Origin: Artemia franciscana
Lineage: Eukaryota > Arthropoda > Branchiopoda > Anostraca > Artemiidae
DNA length: 64,000 nucleotides
Assembly: GCF_032884065.1 (NCBI RefSeq)
Contig: NC_088873.1
Coordinates: 8,381,702-8,445,701, forward strand
Direction of reading: 5' to 3'
The translations under genes were made by a program, and so were the position numbers. Positions 51,059-61,863 of this stretch are shown one piece after another. Under the pieces are notes generated by a model, which was given only the letters and a program-made list of their open reading frames with translations, was not told the origin of the DNA and ran no database searches. Numbering within the stretch: the first letter of the stretch is position 1; every line of letters begins with the position of its first letter.

Positions 51059-51464
51059 GAATACATTCGTTTTGAGCAGCTTCCTCGGGTGTTGCCATTG
51101 TAGGTTCTTCAGTCATTTTACAATTAGAAATTTCTCTTTCAACGATCTTCTTAAATTAAAAATTTGTCTTTGAACGATATTCTTAAATACCTATGTCCTG
51201 GTCGTCATTTATATTCCCTGTGTCCCGGTCGTCATTTGTGTCCCGGTATCCCAGTCTGTAATTTTTCTTTGAGTGTCCCGGTCGTCATTTATATTCCCTC
51301 TGTCCCGGTCGTCATTTGTGTCCCGGTCTGTAATTTCTCTTTGAGTGTTTTTTTCTTTTTAGTTTTTTTAGTTTTTTACCTTTTTTCGTTTTTGACTTTT
51401 CTTTTTCTTCTTTATTTTTCAGCGTCACTATGAAATACATATCGCCGAACCTTTGTTTTTTTAA

Positions 51465-51727
51465 CTAAAATTGGTAGGCATTGATGACTTTATCCAAGTC
51501 AAAATCCCAAACCCAATCATCATCGCTATCATTTTCAGTTTTGATATGTTTTGACGCTCGCTGTCCAGGTGGATTTTCATCTAACTGCGCGGTTTTGCGT
51601 TCTTTAGCCGCAAGCCTGTTTTCTTGCTGTTCTTGTGATTCTTACTTTCTCTATCAGCCGCAAGTTTTTTGGCATAGACTCTTTGAGCAGCTTTCTCGGC
51701 TGTTGCCATTGTAGGTTCTTCTGTCAT
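51465..51727 (-). CDS. Small Helitron-borne ORF with acidic C-terminus (one frameshift)
   Basis: The start MTEEPTMATAEKAAQ is followed by KKLAADRESKN, which resembles the EQR-LAAERES repeats at the N-terminus of arthropod Helitron proteins. After a one-base shift near 51595, the frame continues as QLDENPPGQRASKHIKTEND and SDDDWVWDFDLDKVINAYQF, then stop at 51465. The basic-to-acidic layout is striking. The function of this short product is not known to me. It may be an N-terminal leftover of RepHel or an accessory protein. The start is chosen because the same ATG context recurs in the partial copy at 51116. Confidence 0.5.
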
Positions 51728-51898
51728 TTTACAATTAAACATTTTTCCGTCCACGATCTTCTTACAATTAAAAATTTGTCTTTGAACGATTTTCTTAAAT
51801 ACTTTTAATGACGTCATCGTCATAACAAACATGACGACAACTAACTTCATGACGACATGATGGCATGACGTCGCTCGACAGACCCACAGACAAACAAC

Positions 51899-51902
<4 letters not shown>

Positions 51903-51938
<36 letters not shown>

Positions 51939-51984
51939 GACAGACCCACAGACAAACAACTTATTTATTTATATATATTATATA

Positions 51985-52062
<78 letters not shown>
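51903..52062. repeat. (TA)n arrays at Helitron 5' ends
   Basis: TA arrays 51903-51938 and 51966-52062 are separated by a repeated Helitron 5' piece (ACAGACCCACAGACAAACAA). Confidence 0.9.
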
Positions 52063-52069
<7 letters not shown>

Positions 52070-52439
52070 ATTCTTCTATGAGTGTGAATGTGTTTATTCT
52101 CCTGATGAGTCCTTGTGTTGGGTGGTCGCCTTTGAATTATTTGTTTGATTTATACTTTGAAATATTCGGTACATGACGACTTATACTTACGACACGACTG
52201 CAATGTCCATGGACAATTTTTTACGGTTGTTTGTGTATGGCTATGCTGTTTGACCTATGTAATTGGATGGATAAGCTGGGTTAAGGCCTCATTCAAGTAC
52301 TTATCTATATTAATCACTAATGTAGGAAAACAGTCTTCCTTTTCTCCTTCTGTCTTTTTTTTATGTTTATGTGCTGTTGCATTGGTGATTTCTTTTTTCA
52401 TTATAAAAAAAATTAAGGCTGAATACTGAAAGGAGCGAA
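52070..52439 (+). other. Unrecognised open frame ahead of the retroelement
   Basis: A 285-base frame (52145-52429) with hydrophobic stretches and no family resemblance. It may be upstream sequence of the non-LTR element or unrelated. Confidence 0.25.
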
Positions 52440-53650
52440 TTTGTTAATTTAAAAAAGAAGTGTATCCTATGTGGTGAAGAAAAGTATAGATTTAAACTTA
52501 ATAATGAGGAACTAATCATAAGTAAAAGAACAAAATACTTAGGTTTATCTTACCGGAAAATGGACGCCTAAGGAAATTAAGAGAGGTGGAGTGGCCATGT
52601 CTGTAATTTTTAATAACCCGACGATAATAGACATTAAAAACCAAAAATGCACAAAAGAATATTTAATACAAAAATTCTACCCATGATAGAATATGGAGCA
52701 GAGATATGTGGGGTGGAGCAACGGTGCAGCAACTGGAGTCCTTTCAGCTCCAGTATTATAAAAGAGTGTTTGGTCTACATCAGACAACTCATTCACAGAT
52801 TCTGGAAGGTGATATGGGCCTGTGTTCTTTAAAGCTACGTAGGTCTATTTTATCGCTTAGATTCAGGTTAAAGTTAATTAAGATTAATGAAGATAGACTA
52901 GTAAGAGTGGCATATGATGAGATGTTGAAAAGTGGTTTAAAAACCTCGTGGCCATCCCAAGTTAAATCATTACTAGAAAAAGTAGGAATGCCTTACTTAT
53001 GTAATAATGTTCTTTGTTCTAGTGGTATACCAACAGATTTAGAAAGCCAGGTACAATTTATATTAGAGTCAGGAAATTCAGCATTGGCAAGGGCTGGTTT
53101 TAGATTCTACAACCCTACAACATTATAATCAGGCAAAACCTAGTTTTGGAGAGGAAGTTTATTTTAAATTGAATTTACCACCTATGATTCTACGTCGTTG
53201 GATTCAGCTTAGGGCGAATTGTCTTCCAATCTAGAATAGGCAAAAAATGTTCGGAAAAAGAGGTTCTGATAGGCGGTATGTTTGTCCCCTTTCTAAAGAT
53301 GAGGATGAAGACTTGGATCATTTTCTCCAAAAATGACCGGTTCTTTGATTTACCGGAAAAATATTTGCATGAGATTAATATGATGCTTCCTGGTATTCTG
53401 CAAAATAGTTACCCAACCACAATATTTCGAGTGGGAGAGTATATAGATAAATCCTTCGTAAGAAGAAAAAGTTTATGGGATTAATTAATTTTGTCGTTAG
53501 ATTAGGTATTTTCGCGTTGTATTCTGTTTCTGTGCGTACTTGTAATTTGTACTGTTGTTTAATTTCCTTGCTTGTTTGTTATTTATTTATATTTTTGCGT
53601 GTATATGGCCCTTGAGCTTTTGAAATACACTTATCTATCTATCTATCTAT
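52440..53650 (+). pseudogene. 5'-truncated non-LTR element next to an NCKX exon
   Basis: Frames at 52440-52560 (KKKCILCGEEKYRFKLN, then TKYLGLS), 52600-53128 (LPMIEYGAEI, LESFQLQYYKRVFGLHQTTH) and 53150-53484 (CPLSKDEDEDLDHFL, then EKYLHEINMMLP) together look like the thumb and C-terminal region of a LINE polyprotein. They include a remnant of the late Cys/His motif. Two or more frameshifts and a stop break it, and the RT core is missing. It ends in a (TATC)n tail at 53630-53650, only 15 bp from the NCKX splice donor, in antisense orientation to NCKX. Confidence 0.75.
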
Positions 53651-53665
53651 GGGGATAAGACTTAC

Positions 53666-53856
53666 AAAACCAACAGCCAGTCCACAACAGGCACTAACAG
53701 CCAGCACATTGAAGACGGCAGTGCCAATGATTGTTCCCAGTCCAATGTCATGGCTCTGTGTTGCAAAAGTGCCAATAACGTTGGTAAACAGCTCAGGCGC
53801 AGAGGTTCCCATTGCCATCAAAGTTGCCCCAGCAACATCGGGCGGTAGACCGAACT
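53666..53856 (-). CDS. NCKX exon: alpha-1 repeat
   Basis: The acceptor is TTTTCTAG (AG at 53858-53857) and the donor is a consensus GTAAGT at 53665. It begins with two bases of a split codon, so at least one further exon lies upstream, outside the window. It then reads FGLPPDVAGATLMAMGTSAP followed by ELFTNVIGTF, the SLC24 alpha-1 repeat with the Glu of SAPE, a cation-binding position by family knowledge (E188 of NCKX2). GLGTIIGTAVFNVLAVSACC follows, with the conserved G-x-x-x-G-x-AVFN pattern. The methionine codons within it are internal. The true start, signal peptide and first helices are not in this window. Confidence 0.96.
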
Positions 53857-56159
53857 CTAGAAAAGAAAAACAGTGTATTTTTCAGTTTAAAATTCGAGTT
53901 TTTTAAGTTTTCTTTGTGATAGGTCTGTGTCTATGTCATATTAGTGAGGTTATTTGGTTCCATGCTATAAACCTCATGGCTTGAAATTATCGAACACTTG
54001 CTATTAGGCGTTACGTTTCCCCTCCTGGTACATGGCTAAACATTAGTTAATTGGCAAAGGCTGCTTAGTCATTTATTTGCAGTTTAGAAATATTGACATA
54101 AACAATAGTCAATAATTCAAAAACGAAACAATAATGGGACACTTAGCAGGACAATAGAGCAGACTGTGGTGTTTGCAAGGTTTGCTTTCTCTGCTCGTCA
54201 TATTCTCCCGGTGCTGTGGTCTAAGACGCCATCTTCTAGTAGGGTTATTGTTGAAAGGTCTGGCTTTCGTGAGCAGATGATACACCATTGCCACCAGGTT
54301 TATGAACTGTGATTTTTTTTTCTCGTTTTAAAGTAGTTCTATATGTTCTACATGTTTTATATATTTTAGTTTTGTTGTGAAAGGGGAACCCGAATGCACT
54401 GATGTAAATTAATGCCTTTTTTTGGAGTGGCCATAAAAGCCCCGGTTACTGGGCTTCGTGCTTTCTTTTGTTGATTTTTTTTGTGAATAAATTATGTCTC
54501 CATTGAGAAAAAGTGCCTGTCATCTACAACTCTTTCTGCCACTGTTTGACAAAGGAATAAGTTTTCGCACGGATCATGGTTGTAAAAATAACTGTAACCT
54601 AGTAAAGAGCGAATCATAGCTCATATCAGGACTTGAAAGTGCAAACAAAGCGAGGAATACACAACAACAACAAAAAAATATTTACAGCGTGTGACACGGT
54701 TCATGTTCCCTGTGCAAGTTTTCGGTATATTATTTTCTGCGGTCCTAGGGCTCAATGTTTCAACCTGTGGTGGTTCTGGCCTGTCTTGCATCCGAGGCAA
54801 AATCATGATTAGCGTATCCCCCCTGCCTCCCAAAAAGTTTTCGCCTAAATTTAAAAAAAAATTCATTTATTAACAAAATTTTTATTTATTAACAAATGTT
54901 TCCATTGGTTTAAATCTGACTTTTCTTACTCATACTTACTGCAAACTACGCCCTCTACTTTATTTTAAAACAAATTAAATTTTAAAATCACAAACGATTA
55001 TGACAGTTAGATTATTCATTTGAGATTTTGCGCCCCTTAAATTCCTATGCACAGGCCAAGTGGCCCCTTTGTCCTCATCCTCTAAAACCCTCTCTGGTTC
55101 CAATAAAAGAAGATGATTTGTTATCCCTCAATGGCTGAGATTCAGCAATATCAAACTACTGAATTACGTTTTTGGAACTTGCTTTGCATTTCTCTTTATA
55201 GATTAAAAAATAAATTGAGAAAAGAAAACTGTCATACTTTTTAAGCAAGTTTAGTTCGAACTCTAAGAAAAAGTGCAAATAGTATCATAATTCTAGTTCG
55301 ATGAATGGATAGATCTGAAACTAAGGAGTTTCATAATACGAATATCTTGTCCTTTCGGTGCAAGCAGTCTTCCAAAAAAATTTGACATCTTTGACAAGAT
55401 TTGACAAGAATATTTGTCAAAAATTAAAATCTTGTCAAAATATTTGACAAGAATTATAACCATTAAGCATTAAAAAAATATAAAACTTGAGACACTTCAC
55501 TTATAGCTCGCTGTACGTTTCAACATTCTCCCAACCATCCTGTAAAAGAGCGGATTTTTGTAAAAAAGCCAAGTAGGCTAGTGTCGTTTTCCTACAAATA
55601 AAATAAACGGTAAAACACGATTATCTTATATTAAAAAAAAACCTACCGGGTATACTACCTTAAATTGCAGTGCTAAAAGTCAAAGGTCATTCGGTAATTA
55701 GTAAAAAAAGACTTTCTATGATAACTAGTAATAAAAGAATTTCAGTTTCAGTACTTTGAAAAGGGAAAGTAAAATATTTTAAGATCTTATATTTCAATAA
55801 ATTGCTTGTAATAAAAGAGACTACTTTTTATTTCCAAGAGTGCCAATTCACGAAAATATACGGAGGGGGAGGGGAAAATGAATTTTTCAAAACTAACAGA
55901 GGGCAATTTCGTTGTTTTTTTTTTACTTTTCAATGGAAATACAACGGACAATTTCTCGATGAAAATACCAAAAGTAGAACTTTTCAAAATCTAGGGGGAA
56001 TGGGAGGAATACCAGCTATCTATATTATTTGAATAGAAAAGTCGAAACACAACTAGTTATTATCGGTGTTTTCAATGCTATTCTTACATTTAGAATACCA
56101 AGCGCACATTAAAAAGCAGTTTATAACACTAAAAATGAAAAATAATAATGTTTGAATAT
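53857..56159. other. 5' intron of NCKX, mostly unclassified
   Basis: No host exon was recognised. A ~600-bp stretch (53930-54540) ends with GTGAATAAATTATG and could be an unrecognised retroelement. 54770-55100 matches another dispersed repeat. 55370-55460 has TTGACAAG repeats. A candidate for the missing upstream exon was not found here. Confidence 0.45.
54770..55100. repeat. Unclassified dispersed repeat, copy 2
   Basis: Shares with 9840-10200 the sequence CTCTACTTTATTTTAAAAC, ATTATGACAGTTAGATTATT and a GCGCCCC...GTCC end followed by CTCTAAAACCCTCTCTGG. Confidence 0.55.
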
Positions 56160-57410
56160 TTTTTTAATAAATAATGTTAAACAATGTTTCCCGGTAAATA
56201 TTGCTTACCTCCCGTGAAAAATTCCCTCTCCTCAAGCGAAAATCCTCCGCGGAAAGATCTTTCCACGTAAAATACACCCCTCGCCCTGTAAAATTACATC
56301 CGGATAATCCCATCCTCGCTGAAACTCCGCCAACCCCCGTAAAATTTCTTGCGGACGATTCAGCCTGAAAAATTCTCCTTGGCATACTTTCATTTGAAAA
56401 CGACTTTAAGTTTTAATCGTTTTTCCGATCAGACCGGAAATCCCCCTTCCGTGGAAATCTCTTACCAGAGATACAAACTAGCTGAAAATTTCCCCAGATA
56501 ATTCCCCCTGAACACTTTCACATGCAAAATTGAGCTGACAAAGAGAAATTAAGACAAATAGAAAAAAAATCGTTTAGGAATTCTGTAAAATCCCCACAGT
56601 GTAAAATTTCGACTGGAAATTTCACCCCCAGAAATTTCCTTCCCAACGTAAAATTCTTCCTATAGAAACCCATCTCAATCACAATCCCCCCCCCCAAAAA
56701 AAAAGTCTGCATACTTCCCAATAACAATCACAATAGGCAAAGAATGGGCAAATTTCATAACTTACAGCCCTTTTTCAAAGGGCAATGGGGGTCTTGTTAC
56801 CCCCAAAGGCATAGTTATTGGGTCTTTCAATTATGTTGAATAAAATGGAAGTCTCAAAATTTTTATCAGACAACTTTGGGAAAAAGGGCATGGGAGAGGG
56901 GCTAGTTGTTCTCTAATATTTTTAGTCACTTAAAAAGGGCACTAGAACTTTTAATTTCCTTTCGAATGCACTGTCTCAGATTTTCTAGGACCATTAGTTC
57001 GGTACGATCTCCCCTGAGATAAACAAACAAGCAAAAAACAAATAAACACGCATCCGTGACCTTTCTTCTAGCCAAAATTTCAAAACTCCATATTTTTGGA
57101 TATAGGAGCTTGAAATTTACAGTTGGGTTCTCTCTAATGCCGAATCTGATGGTGTGATTTTCATCAAGATTCCTTGAACTATAGGGGTCTTTCCCCCTTT
57201 TCCAAAAATCAAGCAAATTTTCTCATGCTCGTAGCTTTTGATGACACTAATGCTTGGTGAATCTTATATATTTAGAATCAGCATAATAAGCCGATTCTTT
57301 TAATGTATCTATTGATTTAAAAATTCTATTGTTTAGAGTTTCGATTACTGTTGAGCCGAGTCGCTTCTTACCTACAGCTCGTTACCACGAAGAGCCAATC
57401 TAGTACATAA
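56160..57410 (-). repeat. Family A interspersed repeat, antisense copy
   Basis: Reversed order relative to 20018-21600: CATACTTCCCAATAACAAT at 56710, ATTTCATAACTTACAGCCC at 56752, AAAAGGGCACTAGAACTTTT at 56934, CTCATGCTCGTAGCTTTTGA at 57221, and the terminal CAGCTCGTTACCACGA hairpin remnant near 57380. The foldback end is not preserved. Confidence 0.75.
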
Positions 57411-57908
57411 CCCCTTGTGTATTACTTAGACCAAAAGAAACATATCTTTTTAATACTTGATACATGTTGCATCAGATGGATAACTTCCCAGTTGTCACGC
57501 AATAAATTCTTTTCCAACGGATATAGGTCTAATGTTACCACTCCGGAAATGCTGTAACTTAACTACTTGAAATTTAAGGAGCATTTAACCTCCGTCCTAA
57601 CAGCAAAAAAAAAAAAAAAAAAACATTGTATTTGACACATTCCAAAATATTTCTGCCAATAAAGTTGTTAGTGTTGTGTTTATGCTGACCGGTTTAATTT
57701 CAAACCTTATTTAATTAGGGTAAAAACAAATGAAGACTGCAATTTGAAAAGCGACAAAACAAGATAAATAGGCTAGAGTGGCTACGATACTCTAACCTGC
57801 ACTCAAACATACATTTCTTTTATTCCACAATGGATAGAAAAGACCATTTTCAGGTTTCTAACCCCCTCCCTCAATAACCGACTCATCCCTAAATTGTGAG
57901 TAGTTATA

Positions 57909-57911
<3 letters not shown>

Positions 57912-57976
<65 letters not shown>
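57912..57976. repeat. (TA)n microsatellite
   Basis: About 65 bases of TA followed by a CATGTATATG interruption. Confidence 0.95.
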
Positions 57977-57980
<4 letters not shown>

Positions 57981-58319
57981 ATGTGTATATATATCCTCAC
58001 TTGACAGTTTTCTTTTCAAAGTATGTTTTAAAGTTTCGGTTACTATGGGCTAGGATATATTCTTAAGTAGATTGTCCCCAAGGGGGCAACCACGAGCCTT
58101 ATACCTATGTTCAGGAGCTTACGCAGAGGATTCTTTGGGTCATTTATATTCAATAAATTTCTTTTAAAGAAGAAATTTGTTGATTATAAATCTATTGCGA
58201 CAACCCTGCATTTTGGTGCAGTTTGGCTACAAAAAAAGATATAAAGTATACCTCAAAGTATACTTTTAATATTACCACTACAGTCAATGTAACTAATGAC
58301 GTTATAGGTATTAAGATGA

Positions 58320-58680
58320 AACTTTTAGGGATCGCTTAGGAGTTTCAATTAAAGGGAAAAACTGTAGGCATGCAGGTTTTCAAAATGGTATATATGCAAT
58401 ATCATCGGCAGTACCATTCTATAATACCTAGAAATGTCATTGAAACTTTTAAAGGAGCTAATTCAAAATTTCAAGTTCTGGTGCCCTTTTTAAGAGTAAC
58501 AAGAGATCGGAGGGCAAGCGGCCCTTCTCTCAAGTCCCTTCGTTTTCCAGTCAAAATTTTGAGACAGTCATTTTGTTGAGCATAGTAGAACAATCCAGCA
58601 ACTATGTCTTTAGGGATATTAGACAAGTCAACCCCCCCACAATAATGTAATTGGCCCATTATGCTTCAAAACTAAATGTT
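58320..58680 (+). repeat. Family A fragment
   Basis: Contains CAAGTTCTGGTGCCCTTTTT, TCAAAATTTTGAGACAGTCA and TATGTCTTTAGGGATA in the usual order. The 58260-58330 region before it may belong to another repeat. Confidence 0.65.
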
Positions 58681-59439
58681 ACTTTAATTTAAATCAAAAG
58701 GAATTGTGTTTATGGTTGCCTATAAGACATCTGCTATATAATATATATATGCTATATATTGCCTATAAGACTGCTTCTGCTCTTACAAATTAAATAAATA
58801 AAACAAGTATAAGAGTATCCACGTTGTCAAAGAACATAGATAGAATCTTTTGGGATTTATATTAAGTTTTAGTGTTCAGGTCAACTTTAGAATCATTAAA
58901 ATTAGATTAAAAACACTATTTATGTCAGGATTTAAAATTTTTGAAAAAGTTTCTCCAACATGCAAATAGCAACCCATACTATGGATTCTAATAGAAGAAA
59001 ACTGAAAAGATATACAATATGTTTTCTTCTATGAAAAAGACTATGTCAATAAAAAAACGAACAGAAAGTAATTTAAAAAACTTTTTCAAAGAAAAGTCAA
59101 AAGCTCCGTTAAGCCAAGATTGAGCAAAAAGAATTTCAAATAATCTTCCTAGCATAAAACTACCACAAACCACTATTAATAAATAAATGAAACTCAAAAC
59201 GAACAGAAATTACAATAAATAGCCAAGTCAAACTCAAAACGAGCAAAATTTAAAATGAGTAGGGCTGATAACCCCCATGCCTTCTCAAGCCCAGAACACA
59301 ATTTGCACTTTACTGAAAACAAAATACGTTTGAAATGTTTTCACTTTTCTTACTTTCATAAATAAAAAATTATAAAAACTTGTTAGGAATAAATATCAAT
59401 ATATGTCCATTTAAACTAAAAATCCACGGTCATTTGTAT
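58681..59439. other. Nothing recognised
   Basis: AT-rich. The short open frame at 58988-59197 (minus) is Phe/Leu-rich and unrecognised. Confidence 0.45.
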
Positions 59440-59745
59440 TTTTTTTTCAGTAAAGCGCAAATTGAGCTCTGGGCAATTTTCCCAGAGCACAATTTATGCG
59501 GCCTATATCCCTGCCCCCAGTGCAGCCCCCAAGACATCCGATTAAGGATTTCAAGACAGCCATTTTTTCTAAGAATTTTCGAAAGGTCCGACAGATATGC
59601 CTCCGGGTATGACAAGACCCCCTTTAACCATTGGGCCAAGGACTGTAATTTATGTAAATTACCAGCTGTTTATTGGAACCCTCTATTGTGGAAAAAGGTG
59701 GGTATATTTGATCATAGGATCAGCTTCAGACTTTCAAGAACCGTT
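59440..59745 (+). repeat. Family A fragment
   Basis: GATTTCAAGACAGCC, TATGCCTCCGGGTATGACAA, GACTGTAATTTATG and TGTTTATTGGAACC follow the family A order but are strongly diverged. Confidence 0.55.
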
Positions 59746-59792
59746 GCCTGGGCTGAGCAACGGTTCTTGCTCAGCCCGTTGCAACGGGCTGA
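59735..59792. other. Paired hairpin and 22-bp perfect palindrome
   Basis: CAAGAACCGTTGC (59735-59747) pairs with GCAACGGTTCTTG (59757-59769). The next bases form a perfect palindrome centred at 59781/59782 (TCAGCCCGTTG and its complement, 59771-59792). It lies at the junction between family A and a Helitron fragment. Confidence 0.85.
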
Positions 59793-59805
59793 TCAAGATA
59801 GCAGC

Positions 59806-60324
<519 letters not shown>

Positions 60325-61863
60325 GATATAATCTGGCGTAACAGACAAAGTGTAACAGACATAACACACAGACAACTTATTTTTATATATACAACTTATT
60401 TTATACAACTTATCGCACGCGTCATTGATGCAGTTATCCCAGTGTTGGTCATTCTCCAATAAATTCAGAGCTTGGCATGCACTACGGTAAGTGTCATGTA
60501 TAGTACCGTTTACAGTTCTCAAAAACTCAAAGGACGTCAGACCAGGTACGTTCACCAAAAGCAGGCGTAGAAAGAAGCATTCATGTTGATTGGGGTGAAC
60601 GGTGTAGAGTCTTCCTATCGTGGTATCTATGAAGATGAGGTTGGCCGTCGACTGACTTACCCTGTTTTTGACGTTCAAATACTTTATTTTTAGTATTCCA
60701 CGTGTAATACGAAGGCACTTCAGTATACATCAGTTCTTTTGCAAAAGAATCATTTTTGCATAGCGAAAATAAAGGAGTTAACTTTGTATCCGGTGGATTC
60801 AGGGCTCTCTGTTGCACGTTGGTTTCCGAGAAATAAACACGTTGACCATTCTGTAAATGTACCGCTAAGTGAACAACAGCTGGACTTCGTTCATGTATCG
60901 GAAATGAAAGAATTTGCCAAACAGCTTCATTACTGCTTATGTATCTTCCAGCCTGATATTTTACGATTTCGTCGATATCATTGATTTCGGACTGCAAGCC
61001 AAAAACTGTCATGTCACTGCCTTTGTTGGCGTATTTACATATGTATTTGATTGCCTTTACGGAGTTACAGTATTCAACGTTTATGTGTGCATTAAATGTT
61101 TTTGATAATAATGGGGAATATGAAACAACCCACTGGTTATCTACTTCGATGGCGATACCGTTATGCTTCTTTATTAGTGCGGTTTTACCGCCATCTTCAG
61201 TAGATCTTCTTCTATATTGTGGGTAACCATCATTGCCAGTAATTGTGTTGGATACTAAAAGTCGAGGATATTGCTTCGTGCACCTTCCTTTGGCCATGCA
61301 TGGTGAATTTTCGTTCAGTGCACCGCAAGGTCCATGTATCATATTTTTTACAACAATATCATATAACCCCTTATCGACATTTTCATCAGGTATTTCAGCG
61401 GAAATCACATCATCAATTTCGTTAGAAGTAATTTTATTATGTAGCCAGATTAGTATATGTGCGTGTGGCAAACCTCGTTTTTGCCATTCCACTGAATACA
61501 TCCAGCATCGCACTGACCCAAACACTTCAAGTTTTACTATGTAGTTTATCAGTGATTTCAACTTTTGCCGGAAGACACGGGCCGTAATGTCATGTCTATG
61601 AACCGCCGATTGTCCTTGAAGTAAAAGCTGCTGTATCTCGTCCCAAGATTGATTACATGTAAATGTAATAAATAAATCTGGACGACCATAGAGACGAACA
61701 TACGCAATAGCATCTTGAGCATATTCATGCATATGACGGGGACTGCCAGCATATGACGAAGGTAAAATCGTTAATCTTCCAACGTTTGTGGTATTACCGC
61801 CATTTACAACTGCATCTCGCAAATGAATGTATTGTTCAGAGCGGAGCTTGGTCTGATTCAGAC

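Larger units (their letters stand above)
50224..51905 (-). mobile_element. Internally deleted Helitron with ORF start and helicase end
   Basis: The 5' end lies near 51905 (AAATAAGTTGTTTGTCTGTG on minus). An N-terminal ORF begins at 51727 and a second partial copy of that ORF start lies at 51116. Minisatellite occupies 51350-51195 and 50880-50610, helicase C-terminus 50605-50414, and double-hairpin 3' end 50330-50230. The outermost CTAG is mutated (ATAGCAAC) but the inner CTAG at 50268-50265 is intact. The Rep domain and most of the helicase are absent. Confidence 0.75.
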
